From contig WKLE02000993.1 of assembly GCA_014885115.2 (NCBI GenBank), positions 1-43,696 on the forward strand: DNA of 43,696 bases. The letters are read 5' to 3'. Positions within the stretch are counted from its first letter, which is position 1. The number at the start of each line of letters is the position of its first letter. The position numbers and the translations under genes were made by a program. The notes beneath the pieces were generated by a model. That model had not been told where the DNA came from. It ran no database searches and saw nothing but the letters and a program-made list of their open reading frames with translations. This document shows positions 1-8,792 of this stretch, in pieces. This DNA is from Asterionellopsis glacialis. Taxonomy: Eukaryota; Bacillariophyta; Plagiogrammaphyceae; Rhaphoneidales; Asterionellopsidaceae.

Positions 1-96
1 ATCTACTTCCTTTTCAAACATTTTCAATACTACTTTTCAAATTTGTTGCAGCATAGTGCAATTCTTTTGATCCTGAACCCCCTTGACTTGCAAATG

Positions 97-147
97 AGGA
101 TTCTGCTGTTTCTACACAGCAGAATCCTTACCTCCATATGATGGAGG
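97..147. repeat. Two adjacent perfect hairpins
   Basis: The arms at 97-109 and 116-128 form a perfect 13-bp stem with a 6-nt loop. Immediately after, CCTCCAT (131-137) pairs with ATGGAGG (141-147) around a 3-nt loop. They lie about 50 bp upstream of a transposase-like remnant, so they may belong to a decayed mobile element. That link is inference. Confidence 0.6.
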
Positions 148-199
148 CTTCTTCCTCTCTGAAGCTTTTACAGTCTCAGAGGGTCCAGAAGGCCTGTGA

Positions 200-574
200 G
201 TGACAAGTAAGGGGGTCCCACTGGACTTTTCTGCTTGTTTTTGTCATACAGCTGGTGCAAATACATATGCCAGTGGACGAACAAGAACCTTGTGGCAAAG
301 GGCCAACCCATTGTCTCAGATAGGAAATTTCTTCCGTTTCTGGGACTTGAGTTGGCCATGTCCATTCTCCATGTTGAATGAAATATATCATTACTGGCAA
401 ACAGACATGTTCACTGGGTGTGAGGACTTCCAACGCATGATGTCCAGGAACAATTTTTGCCAAATTTGTGCAGCAGTGGTCCTCAGAGACCCAGACTCGT
501 ACGATCATGTTACAGGGCCCCGAACTAAGGAAAACAATACTGGTAGGTCTTTCTTTATGTTAACACACACTTAA
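200..574 (+). pseudogene. piggyBac-like (DDE_Tnp_1_7) transposase fragment
   Basis: An open frame of about 124 codons has no convincing ATG at its start (it opens on GTG, just after an in-frame TGA). It encodes a stretch ending in FQRMMSRNNFCQI followed by a DPDSYDHV segment. PiggyBac-derived transposases (DDE_Tnp_1_7 family) typically carry a conserved N-terminal block of the form 'yMsRnRFeqI..lhf.D', and the order and spacing here match that pattern. The catalytic aspartates of the family would lie further downstream and are not seen. Full-length relatives exceed 500 residues, so this is only a short remnant. The assignment rests on pattern memory, not alignment. The frame could be a broken exon of an unrelated gene. 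Confidence 0.4.
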
Positions 575-3030
575 AAGCCTTACCCCAATGACAGAGCAAT
601 AGCCTACATACGCCTGTTGATTAAGTTAACCAATTTGTATTACGGAACTAAGAAGAGGACAGGCCTGGGATCAGTCGGTTTAATCAAATGAATAACCAAC
701 ATGAGGACGGTAGATCAGTTCTGCAACAAAGAGTGTTCGAGGTGTGAAACCCCCTATTGATGTCAGAGTTAATTCTGACTCATGGTCGTGTTTGAAGGAT
801 TAGGTAACTACTTGTGTTTGGAAAAAGAAATAAATTAAAATATTGTGCTAATGTTTTTTTTTAATCGTTCGTGTAAGCCGGATTTGTAGTCGAGTCATAT
901 CACGTCTACCCTCCGGTAGGACCTTTTAGGACTGGAGGACTACCAATCAACTTGTACTAATAATCTACTGTATTCTAGCATAAAAAGGCTACTACGTGAT
1001 AATGAAGCGTGAACTCATCATGGTGCTAAGAACTTAATTTCTGACTGGCAGAAATGGAAGTTCGTTTTCTGCGTGACTATTTAAGTTGGTATTGGAAAAA
1101 CAAGAACAGATACTAAGAAAATGCCATACTGAGTCGGACGTAAACATCACTTAATATTATGGGGTATAATTATCTATTATCGTCATAGAAAACTCATGCA
1201 ATGCTCTGTCTAAGGAGTAGCTCCTTTTTCAATTTTGCTGAATTTAAAAACCCTATGACTTTTACTACCAGTATAGAAGAAAATTTTAGAAAGTTTCTTT
1301 TTATATTTTACTAAATCATCTTTATCAGTAGTGTACATAGGTAGAGCTAACATAATACCAGGTATGGATCAACTTCGTACCAGGTACGTGCTTCATATGA
1401 CATGACTATGTAAACTGTGTCAATATAAGTAATTACTAAGGGCCCTACTTCGTACCATAATTGCAGTTGTACATAAAGTTGTTTGAAAAATAACCTTACC
1501 GTGTACGTTATCAGTAACAGTACGGTATAGGTATGGATACTAGAGAAAATGGGAATAATCGTTGAGATGCGCTTATTGACGCACGACTAACTAAGACTCC
1601 TTTCTTCCTGTGAATACAGTAGTCCTAGAGGAGTATTTTTTTAATACTTGTTCCTGGTATTAAATACCGCAGAGGGACGCTGCAGAGAACAAAGAAAATC
1701 CCTAGAAAGGCCAGAAATGAACCGGAAAACATCGTTTCTCCTTTTTGGCAATATCAGAAAGAACAAAGAAAACCCTTAGAAAGGCTAGAAATTTTCGCCA
1801 GCAAATATTCCAAAGGGTGTTTTAAAGTGATTGCAGTATGTCTCATTTTGATCCTCTTAAAAATAGAAATGAATTACTCTCGTACTGCTGTAGGGTCCTA
1901 GAGTAATATTTGCATACCAGATTGTTCCTAAAATTGATATGACCTAAACTAGTCCTGCAGTTCCTTAGACTCTAGTATCAGGAGATAAATTTTGGTTTGA
2001 TCGAATTTAACCCCCCTCCCCTATCTGCCTTGTCCTAAGGACCTCAAGGACCTAGACGGGTTGGGTGGGATGTCAAACGATAGAATACTGTAGACAAAAG
2101 GGGGCCATTTTTGGGGTAGAGCACGAATCATCTTTTACCAAAGACTCTAGAGGGAAGGGAGACAACTCTTCATTTTCTTGGTAAAACTAACTACACACAA
2201 ATTCAAATAAAATCCTAATTTTCTTCTTGTTGATTGTGCGGCAACGTAGTGAATTCTATAGCCTTCGACTCTAAAGTTCCTAACTTACTTATTGTACGGA
2301 TCAATGAGAAATAAGTGTCATAGCTCAAGAGTTGCAAAATGAAGGTGTTCTGGTATCGTCACTTGCTTTTAAAATTACCGGTAATTAGTGGCTGAGGGGT
2401 GTTAAAATTCTCTCAACATACACCCAAAATCTTTAATCAAATCTCCAGCCATTTTTTTACGTGTAGACATAAGGATGACGTCGTACCTGGTACTGGCTAG
2501 TGGTCGCTCGTAGCTGGTACTAGAGGTCCTAGTACCAGGTACTGTAACAATCAGGTCCTACAGTAGGAACCACCAGGTACAAGCTCCAAATATGCCTCTT
2601 GTTCCACTCATGATATATTGAATATTCCTTGGCAACGCTTCCATGAAAATGCCACCAAGAAATACCTTTCTGTTTCTCGGAAGAGAGAACAAGAAACATT
2701 TCGGCCTTAATTGGAACCACGAAGGACATCAGAAAAGTTGTTATATTTGTCACATGGCCCTAGAAAAATAGCACTTTCTGTCAGGCTATTTAAATATGAA
2801 TAATACAACATTTCTGTTTCAGGTAGGAAACATAGTTTTGATTTTAACCGAAGAATATCGTGGTTCAAAAGGTTGAATGTTGAATAGCGTTCTAATTTCT
2901 AATACTCTAGGCTCTAGAGAGTATAGAGTCAATCTCCTAATCCTTTGGTTGCAAGGCTCAATTCCTCATATCAAATCGTTGGAGAACCTCATAACTTCTA
3001 AATCAAGTCAAAGAGATAAAGGCCGTCGTC
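575..3030. other. Long intergenic region with short repeats
   Basis: I see no supportable gene in about 2.4 kb. Frames are short and interrupted. A 74-codon minus-strand frame at 2529-2753 is open but resembles nothing I know. The stretch holds three exact GTACCWGGTAC palindromes (1377-1387, 2483-2493, 2532-2542) and a 32-bp direct repeat at 1687/1761. The last few hundred bases are presumably the promoter of the phosphatase gene at 3031. Confidence 0.5.
1687..1792. repeat. 32-bp imperfect direct repeat
   Basis: Copies at 1687-1718 and 1761-1792 begin GAACAAAGAAAA and end AGAAAT. They match at 29 of 32 positions, and all three differences are C/T transitions. The copies start 74 bp apart. 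Confidence 0.6.
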
Positions 3031-4050
3031 ATGGTTCGATTATATATTGTTCGTCACGGCGAAGCTAATTATGAAGATGTTGCCAATGGCGGTACACTCA
3101 CCGATCATGGTCGTGAAGAAGCAATAGCTCTTGCCCCGTACATAGCCGAACTAGGGATTACCCACGCTTATACTTCTCCTCTTGGACGGGCATCCCTCAC
3201 GGCAAAGTTAGCATTGCACGATATACCAACATTTAGTACTTCAAAGTTTGATTCGTCTTCTGACGACACCTCCATTGAAAACTCTTCAAGCCACCCATTA
3301 GATTCAAATGAAGAAATTAAGAGCAACTTTGAGAAAAATGTTAAAATCGAAGATTGGTGCCGTGAAATCATTCCATGGAGGAAACAATGGAGGGAGAAGT
3401 TTGGTGATGGTTGGTGCTCAGTTACGAATGACAACAAGGGCCGTTCCATCCTAGATCTACCAGCCACAGAGTCCCGCAATGCACTTGCCGCTACTGTAGA
3501 TGGTTCATGTAAATCTGTCCCAGGTTGGCAAGAGTCATGCCCTGATCATTCTGCCTTTGCAGGAAACTATGAAAAATTCTGCGCAGATGCAGATGAGTTC
3601 CTGTCAAGACATGGGATACATCGTGAGGGTGCAAATTATCGGATGAAACCCGAAGATGTCGCTAACCCCGACAAGAGGAATGCAAGAATCATTATTTTTA
3701 GTCATGGTGCTCAAGCCTTGACACTCCTTGCACACTTGTTGGCGATCCCATTACCAATAATACATTCTGCCATGTGGGTAGCACCATCTTCAGTAACCAC
3801 AATACTTTTTGAGGAATATCAGGGTCATGAAGCCGATGGTATTCCCAATCAAGGGCCGTATGTGCAGAACTGTACAAGTAGTTCCACAGATGATGGGAGT
3901 CTAGTGTTGACCGCTAGAGCACTGTCGATTGGATCAACCAATCACCTCGCGAGTAAAACTGGCTTGGATATCTATGCTCCAGGAAGGGATGCTGGAAAAA
4001 GGGACACCAAGAGGAGACGGATGACAGGTATCAGGTCAAACTTTTTTTGA
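3031..4050 (+). CDS. Histidine phosphatase superfamily (PGAM-like) protein
   Basis: A single-exon frame of 339 residues starts at the first ATG, with VRLYIVRHGE at residues 2-11. The RHG triplet (His9) is the phospho-accepting motif of the histidine phosphatase superfamily. Further family marks are TDHGREEA around residue 27, the TSPLGRASLTA segment around residue 50 (matching the usual 'sSpl.RA..TA'), and the second catalytic histidine in IIIFSHGAQ (His225). A Ser/Asp/Glu-rich insert at about 72-98 and a basic C-terminal tail (KRDTKRRRM) flank the core. No signal peptide or membrane segment is visible, so a cytosolic or nuclear place is likely. The superfamily includes phosphoglycerate mutases, phosphosugar phosphatases and protein phosphatases, and the substrate cannot be read from sequence. 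The long middle section (WCREIIPWRKQWREKFGDGW) suggests a member distinct from glycolytic PGAM. Confidence 0.85.
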   Translation: MVRLYIVRHGEANYEDVANGGTLTDHGREEAIALAPYIAELGITHAYTSPLGRASLTAKLALHDIPTFSTSKFDSSSDDTSIENSSSHPLDSNEEIKSNFEKNVKIEDWCREIIPWRKQWREKFGDGWCSVTNDNKGRSILDLPATESRNALAATVDGSCKSVPGWQESCPDHSAFAGNYEKFCADADEFLSRHGIHREGANYRMKPEDVANPDKRNARIIIFSHGAQALTLLAHLLAIPLPIIHSAMWVAPSSVTTILFEEYQGHEADGIPNQGPYVQNCTSSSTDDGSLVLTARALSIGSTNHLASKTGLDIYAPGRDAGKRDTKRRRMTGIRSNFF

Positions 4051-4364
4051 CGACAGATGCCAAGAACCGAATCCTAGAGAATACTGCTTTACTGACAATT
4101 TTTACTCAGCTATCAACAGATTCTATTGGACCAAGACACCAAAAGAAGATGTTGATGACAAGCATCGCAAGTCCAAACTTATTAAGACGAAAAATAATAC
4201 ATTCAAAAAAATTCTGCTGCTTTTTTTAATTCAATTGGTGTAGGTTTTCACCCTTTTGTTTGATACTTAACTTGAAATCATGATTCCTAGCGTAAACAGA
4301 CAATAGGTTTGGTTGGAAAAAAAATGAATTTGTATTGATAATAATTTTTTAGCTTACATAAAGT

Positions 4365-4805
4365 TTAACTTCTTTTAAAGAATTCTTCCCCGTGATCAAC
4401 CTTATCGGGATCATCACGATCAAACATTTCTTGATACTTTTTATCTTTTTTATATGTTCCTGTGTCAAAGTCCCAATTAGGGTCTCGTCCGGCATCGCGT
4501 GATCCAGAATTATTAAATGGACCTCGTCGTACTTGAGCTGCAGTTAATTCACCTTCCTTGCGTACTAACCCACCAATCCACCACATGGATATATACGGCA
4601 TACACAATGCACATCCAGTCAATGCTAAACACCCTGCCAATATAGGTCCTGCATTAGATTTTGATGTTGTTGTTCTTGTTGAGCTGTTCGCGGATGCTTT
4701 TGATGTTTGCTTCTTTGCAGTGTTTCGTGCCACATGCCTTCTCAATTCTCGTTCCAATTCAGGTGAAACCTTTTGAGCTGCTAAAAGTACTCGTGAATAA
4801 AACAT
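4365..4805 (-). CDS. Small single-TM hypothetical protein
   Basis: The frame has 146 residues counted from ATG at 4805. The frame is open further upstream but contains no earlier ATG. The layout is a basic and Ser/Thr-rich N-terminal third (with SPELERELRRHVA near residue 14), one hydrophobic segment at about 53-76 (GPILAGCLALTGCALCMPYI) with WWIGG just after it, then a polar tail with VRRGPFNNSGSRDAGRDP and an Asp/Lys-rich end. No catalytic motif is visible. A single internal membrane anchor with a conserved-looking soluble tail suggests an organelle or endomembrane protein, but I do not recognise the family. It runs convergently with the phosphatase gene to its left. Confidence 0.6.
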   Translation of the reverse strand: MFYSRVLLAAQKVSPELERELRRHVARNTAKKQTSKASANSSTRTTTSKSNAGPILAGCLALTGCALCMPYISMWWIGGLVRKEGELTAAQVRRGPFNNSGSRDAGRDPNWDFDTGTYKKDKKYQEMFDRDDPDKVDHGEEFFKRS

Positions 4806-5437
4806 TTTTTTTCTAGAACTGTCAATTGATAGTGAGTTGGCCTGCAAAATCTATGAAAAAATTCTATGCTCTCAAAAAAAATCTTATGTGTTACAACACT
4901 ATATCGAAGATCAAAGACCTTTTACAACGGCGATTTTGTCATCATCATACCCCAGAGGTACTCATCTAAGTTCGCGTCCAGTCATACCTTACAGACGCAG
5001 TAGAGGCCAATAGCTTGAGATAGGGTCCATTCTTCGAACGCGCGCAAAACCATATATCAATTTCGCCCTGCATTTCGTTTCGAGCTGGTACTGACTGTCT
5101 GTATTGCCAAAAAATCGAAAAGAATACCTGGTACGCCACGCAAGAGGTGCGGTTATGTCGACTGTCTGTCGGACGTAAATTTTGATTGACTAGGGATAGA
5201 AGTGAACAATCTCAAAAATTCGAAAGATAGTGAGATTTATCGAAATAAAAAAAGAACCGACTGTACTCTGATGGAGTGAGTATCTGTTGGTTCGGCAATG
5301 ATCTTACTCTTCTCTTCTGTGAGAGGACGACAGCGGCCCAATTTTTTTTTGTGTTTGGCACTACTGTTACTAACTACAGTCCTAGTCCTACTACACCCTC
5401 CTTTTAGTGTGGATAGTATATCAATGTACAAAGGAAA
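4806..5437. promoter_or_regulatory. Divergent intergenic/promoter region
   Basis: About 630 bp separate the starts of a minus-strand and a plus-strand gene, so this should hold both promoters. It contains near-copies of the GTACCWGGTAC palindrome (for example at 5126-5135) and no supportable gene. No TATA box stands out against the AT-rich background. Confidence 0.45.
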
Positions 5438-6043
5438 ATGATGCTTCAATTTTGTAGAAAATCATCACTCTTGATTATGGTTCAATTCTTATTTTTTTTA
5501 CGTTCCATGCAAGTAAAAATGTCAGTAGTAATGGCATCCCAATCAGAATTCTTTGACAATAAGGAAAAATACAATAATACGACGAAAAGTCTTCAAACAT
5601 CCATGTGTATCGATAATGATTGTTCCAACAAATGTCGATTATATGAAACACCAATTCAAACCTGTTACAATGGTCAAACATTATTTCCAAATGATACAAG
5701 TTGGAGTCAATGGGATATACGTGATGATGATGTTGCTGTTGTTGTTGTCTTGATGGACAGTAATAACATGCCCCAAAAACAACAACAACAACAAAAACAG
5801 CAATTTCGAAGATCATTTTATGCCACACAAGATTCGTCGTGTGGTGGTGCACCCACAGATGTTTATACACTCCCCATTGATGAATGTGTAGGTCCTTTTG
5901 GTAAACCTAGACCATGGGGTAAATTTACATTTTTGGAAGACAAAGAAGATAATAATGATGATGATGGTGAAGGAAGCCGTACACATGGTAGCATTCGTAC
6001 GGGGAGAGAAGAAGAAGAAGAACTTACAGCCATCAAGAAGTAA
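5438..6043 (+). CDS. Predicted secreted cysteine-containing protein
   Basis: The frame has 201 residues. The N-terminus (residues 8-32) is hydrophobic with basic flanks and reads like a signal peptide or signal anchor. The body carries six cysteines at 57, 62, 66, 76, 135 and 150, in contexts such as CIDNDCSNKC, TCYNGQTLFPNDTSW and PIDECVGPFGKPRPWG. Their spacing suggests disulfides in the secretory pathway. A Gln-rich low-complexity insert (about 114-122) and an acidic tail (Glu/Asp runs at 167-195) flank the conserved-looking parts. The GPFGKPRPWG motif and the six cysteines look like the core of a family, but I cannot name it. Several Met codons lie in the first 32 residues, so the start is uncertain. 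It converges on the PDH E1 alpha gene. Confidence 0.6.
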   Translation: MMLQFCRKSSLLIMVQFLFFLRSMQVKMSVVMASQSEFFDNKEKYNNTTKSLQTSMCIDNDCSNKCRLYETPIQTCYNGQTLFPNDTSWSQWDIRDDDVAVVVVLMDSNNMPQKQQQQQKQQFRRSFYATQDSSCGGAPTDVYTLPIDECVGPFGKPRPWGKFTFLEDKEDNNDDDGEGSRTHGSIRTGREEEEELTAIKK

Positions 6044-6411
6044 AATAATACATTAGGTACTACCATGATACCTATCAGTGAGGCACAAATATAATTATTT
6101 AAAACTTTAAAAATTGTACTATTCTAGTCCTAGAGTCTGTGTCTCTCCTTTGCTTTCAAACAAGAATCACTGTTTTGACATTTATTCCTATATATCTTGA
6201 GTTACGTTACTCCCCCTTGGACTCTACCTTTGATGTCAACCTACCTACCCCTTCTTCTTACTTTCACTCTTTGTTCCTTCTTTCATCATCCCCACATTAA
6301 TTTCCTCTTTCCTTCTAACTTTTGATAGTATATTCCTCCAACCCTGTTTTTTTTTTTTTCCTCGCTGTCCAATAAACTGTTCTTCCATGAGAACAAGAAG
6401 AAAAAACCTTC
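6044..6411. other. Convergent 3' intergenic region
   Basis: About 370 bp lie between two stop codons of convergent genes. It is pyrimidine-rich with a poly-T run near 6345-6360 and presumably holds both 3' UTRs. No gene is seen. Confidence 0.4.
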
Positions 6412-7824
6412 TTAATTCTTCCAGAATGACTTTTCATAATCAGGCATACGAATGTGATCAGGATATTCTTGATTATAAGGTGTCAAATCAGCTGCATACA
6501 CATGTTTCAACAAGGTTTCAGCATCAGGCTTAGGTGAGTCCTTGGCAATTTGTACCTCTTGTTGAACTTGTTTACGAATTTTCTTTTCCATGGCCTTTAA
6601 TTCTTCAGGTTCGGCAAATCCAGCATCCACCATGGTATTTTTAATAAATTCTAATGGATCACGTGTGGACCGGGCAAAGGCAATTTCCTCTCGGGTACGG
6701 TAGGTTGTACCAGGATCGGACATACTGTGACCATGGTATCGGTAGGTCATCATTTCGACATACATGGGACCATTGCCAGAACCACAGTAGTCCTTGACGA
6801 ATCTCATTCCCTCCTTGACGGCCAAGACATTCATACCATCAATACGGATACCGGGAATGTGATTTCCCATTTTGTAATAATCATTGTGACTGGAATGACG
6901 ATCAATGGAGGTACCCATACCGTAATGATTGTTTTCAATGCAAAAAATCATGGGCAATTTCCACAAACTGGCCATATTGGCAGATTCCCAAATTTGTCCT
7001 TGATTGGCGGCACCATCTCCATAACAGGCAATTGCCACATTCATATTCTCACCAGGCTTGGCATTGTACTTGTTGGCAAAGGCCAACCCGTTACCTACAG
7101 GAACTTGTGCACCTACGATACCATGTCCACCATAAAAGTTGTGTTCCTTATTGTAAAAATGCATAGACCCACCCTTGGCTTGACTCAATCCAATCGAATT
7201 ACCGAATAATTCACCCACGACACTGGCGACGGATCCACCACGGGCCAAGGCGACACAATGGCACCGATACGAGGTAATCCATGAATCTGCCTGTTCCAAT
7301 GCAAACTGAATACCAGTTGCGACAGCTTCTTGTCCATCATACAAGTGGCAAAATCCACGAATATTTCGTGCCTTGTATTCATTATCACACGTAATCTCCA
7401 TACGACGCATGGTGTACATTAATTCAAACATTTCCATCAATTCTTCCTTGGTGGTTGTGACAGTTTCTTCTGGTTTGGTATCTAATAGATATGTCTTTTT
7501 TGTGTGTAGAGAGAGTTATTAGAGATAATTATAGTACCGCAGACAACAAAAGAGATTATTATTATTATCATTGGAGAAACATAAAAAGGAAGGGGGGCAT
7601 GGGTCAGTTTGCTACAAGATTTTCAATTGTACCAAGAAAAAAAGGGGGGCATGGCTGTCGCAATGGAAGATGCTGCACAGCAGCTATAGAATGCTTCTTA
7701 CCTCGAAACTTCCCGAAAGATCAAAGGTAGTATCAGATGACATGAAACGAGTTCCAATGGCTTGTTGTCCCGTCATACGAGGAGCAACAGCCTTGGCTGC
7801 ACGAAAGAGTCGAGAAGACAACAT
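6412..7824 (-). CDS. PDHA: Pyruvate dehydrogenase E1 component alpha subunit, mitochondrial
   Basis: Two exons, 7824-7702 and 7494-6412, join in phase 0 across a 207-bp intron to give 401 residues, close to the usual length of 390-400. The protein is the alpha half of the thiamine-diphosphate enzyme that decarboxylates pyruvate and passes the acetyl group to E2 in the mitochondrial matrix. Residues 1-30 are basic and Ser/Ala-rich with no acids, a typical presequence. Hallmarks follow: MRRMEI and ARNIRGFCHLYDGQEA near residues 70-97, the ThDP motif from GDGAANQGQ (residues 200-208) to ENN (about 228-230), and the phosphorylation loop with YRYHGHSMSDPGTTYRT (about 292-308). The Ser of phosphosite 1 is present (about 298). 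The site-2 Ser of animals is Thr here. The start at 7824 gives the presequence; open frame upstream lacks an ATG. The E1 beta partner is not in this window. Confidence 0.95.
7591..7654. repeat. Exact 12-bp repeat inside the PDH E1 alpha intron
   Basis: AGGGGGGCATGG occurs at 7591-7602 and again at 7643-7654. Both copies lie within the intron, so they read as C-rich tracts on the transcribed strand. The function is unknown. Confidence 0.6.
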
Positions 7825-8792
7825 GGTTGATTGGTTTCTATTCAATGAAATTGGGTGTTGCAGGATAGATAACCGAGACAACAACACAAAGATTGAACTG
7901 TGTATGAAATGACTTGTATGTAAAGTCGAAGTGTAGCAAGTAGCAATGGTGAATAAACGACAGAGGAGATTCTCCGTGCCTTGTAGAGGAGCTGTCCTGC
8001 AGTCGGTCGGTTAGAGGAGAAGATTGCGTCGCAACCGTACCGTAGTAACACTGCAAAACAAACCGCCGGATCTTTTTTCTGCGATTGGATGCGAACACAT
8101 GAACGGTTCCGGTCGAAAGGACAGTACGAGACATAAGTAGCTTTGTACGTACCAGGTCCAGAAAAATCATTGGCTGTTCGTTACTCTACGGTCTACGGTC
8201 GTTTTTGTCTTCGTATTGTTCCATGAAAATTAACGCAGTCGTGTACCATGTAGGGTCCTACAAAGTACAATTCTACCAGAAGCAGAAACTTCGGAAGAAT
8301 TTCCGGGTTTTGTTTTCTCCAGAGTTCTGACTGTTTGTGCGCATTTTCATGAATACGTACTATGGACGGACGGACGGATCTACCATTCGGAAGGACCGTC
8401 TGTATGTCGTAAACCTTCTATTGGGTTATGCCTGACTTTCCTGGTAGTTATAGTCCTGAAGGCATAATTGATCATTGAAGACCTCTACGGACGCTAGGGA
8501 GAGCTAGCTATCTCCCATCAAAACGTGGAAGTGCGTGGTGTCAAAAAATACCTGTCAAATTCTGTGTGTTATTCTGTACGGTAGAATTCTCAATCTCAAT
8601 CTTCGTTCCGACCGACCGACCGCTGCAGCGTTGCATCACATCATTACAGAGGATCTTCCTTGGAAAGGTTAGATCATTCCTCGCATCTACTCTCTATCAG
8701 CAGTATTGCAATCGATGTGTCAGCAACTTGCAGTCTCATAGAAATAGAGTAACACCACTAGTAAAAGTACTTCTACTACGCAAGGCAACAAT
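7825..8792. promoter_or_regulatory. Divergent promoter region of PDH E1 alpha and a membrane protein
   Basis: Nearly 1 kb lies between divergent start codons. No gene is supportable. It carries partial copies of the GTACCAGGTAC motif near 8149, ACGGACGGACGG near 8363, and an imperfect palindrome around 8499-8516 centred on GCTAGC. It presumably contains both core promoters. Confidence 0.45.

Noticed and set aside
2529..2753. 74-codon minus frame as a gene
   Set aside because: It overlaps a GTACCAGGTAC palindrome, and I saw no signal, domain or splice partner.
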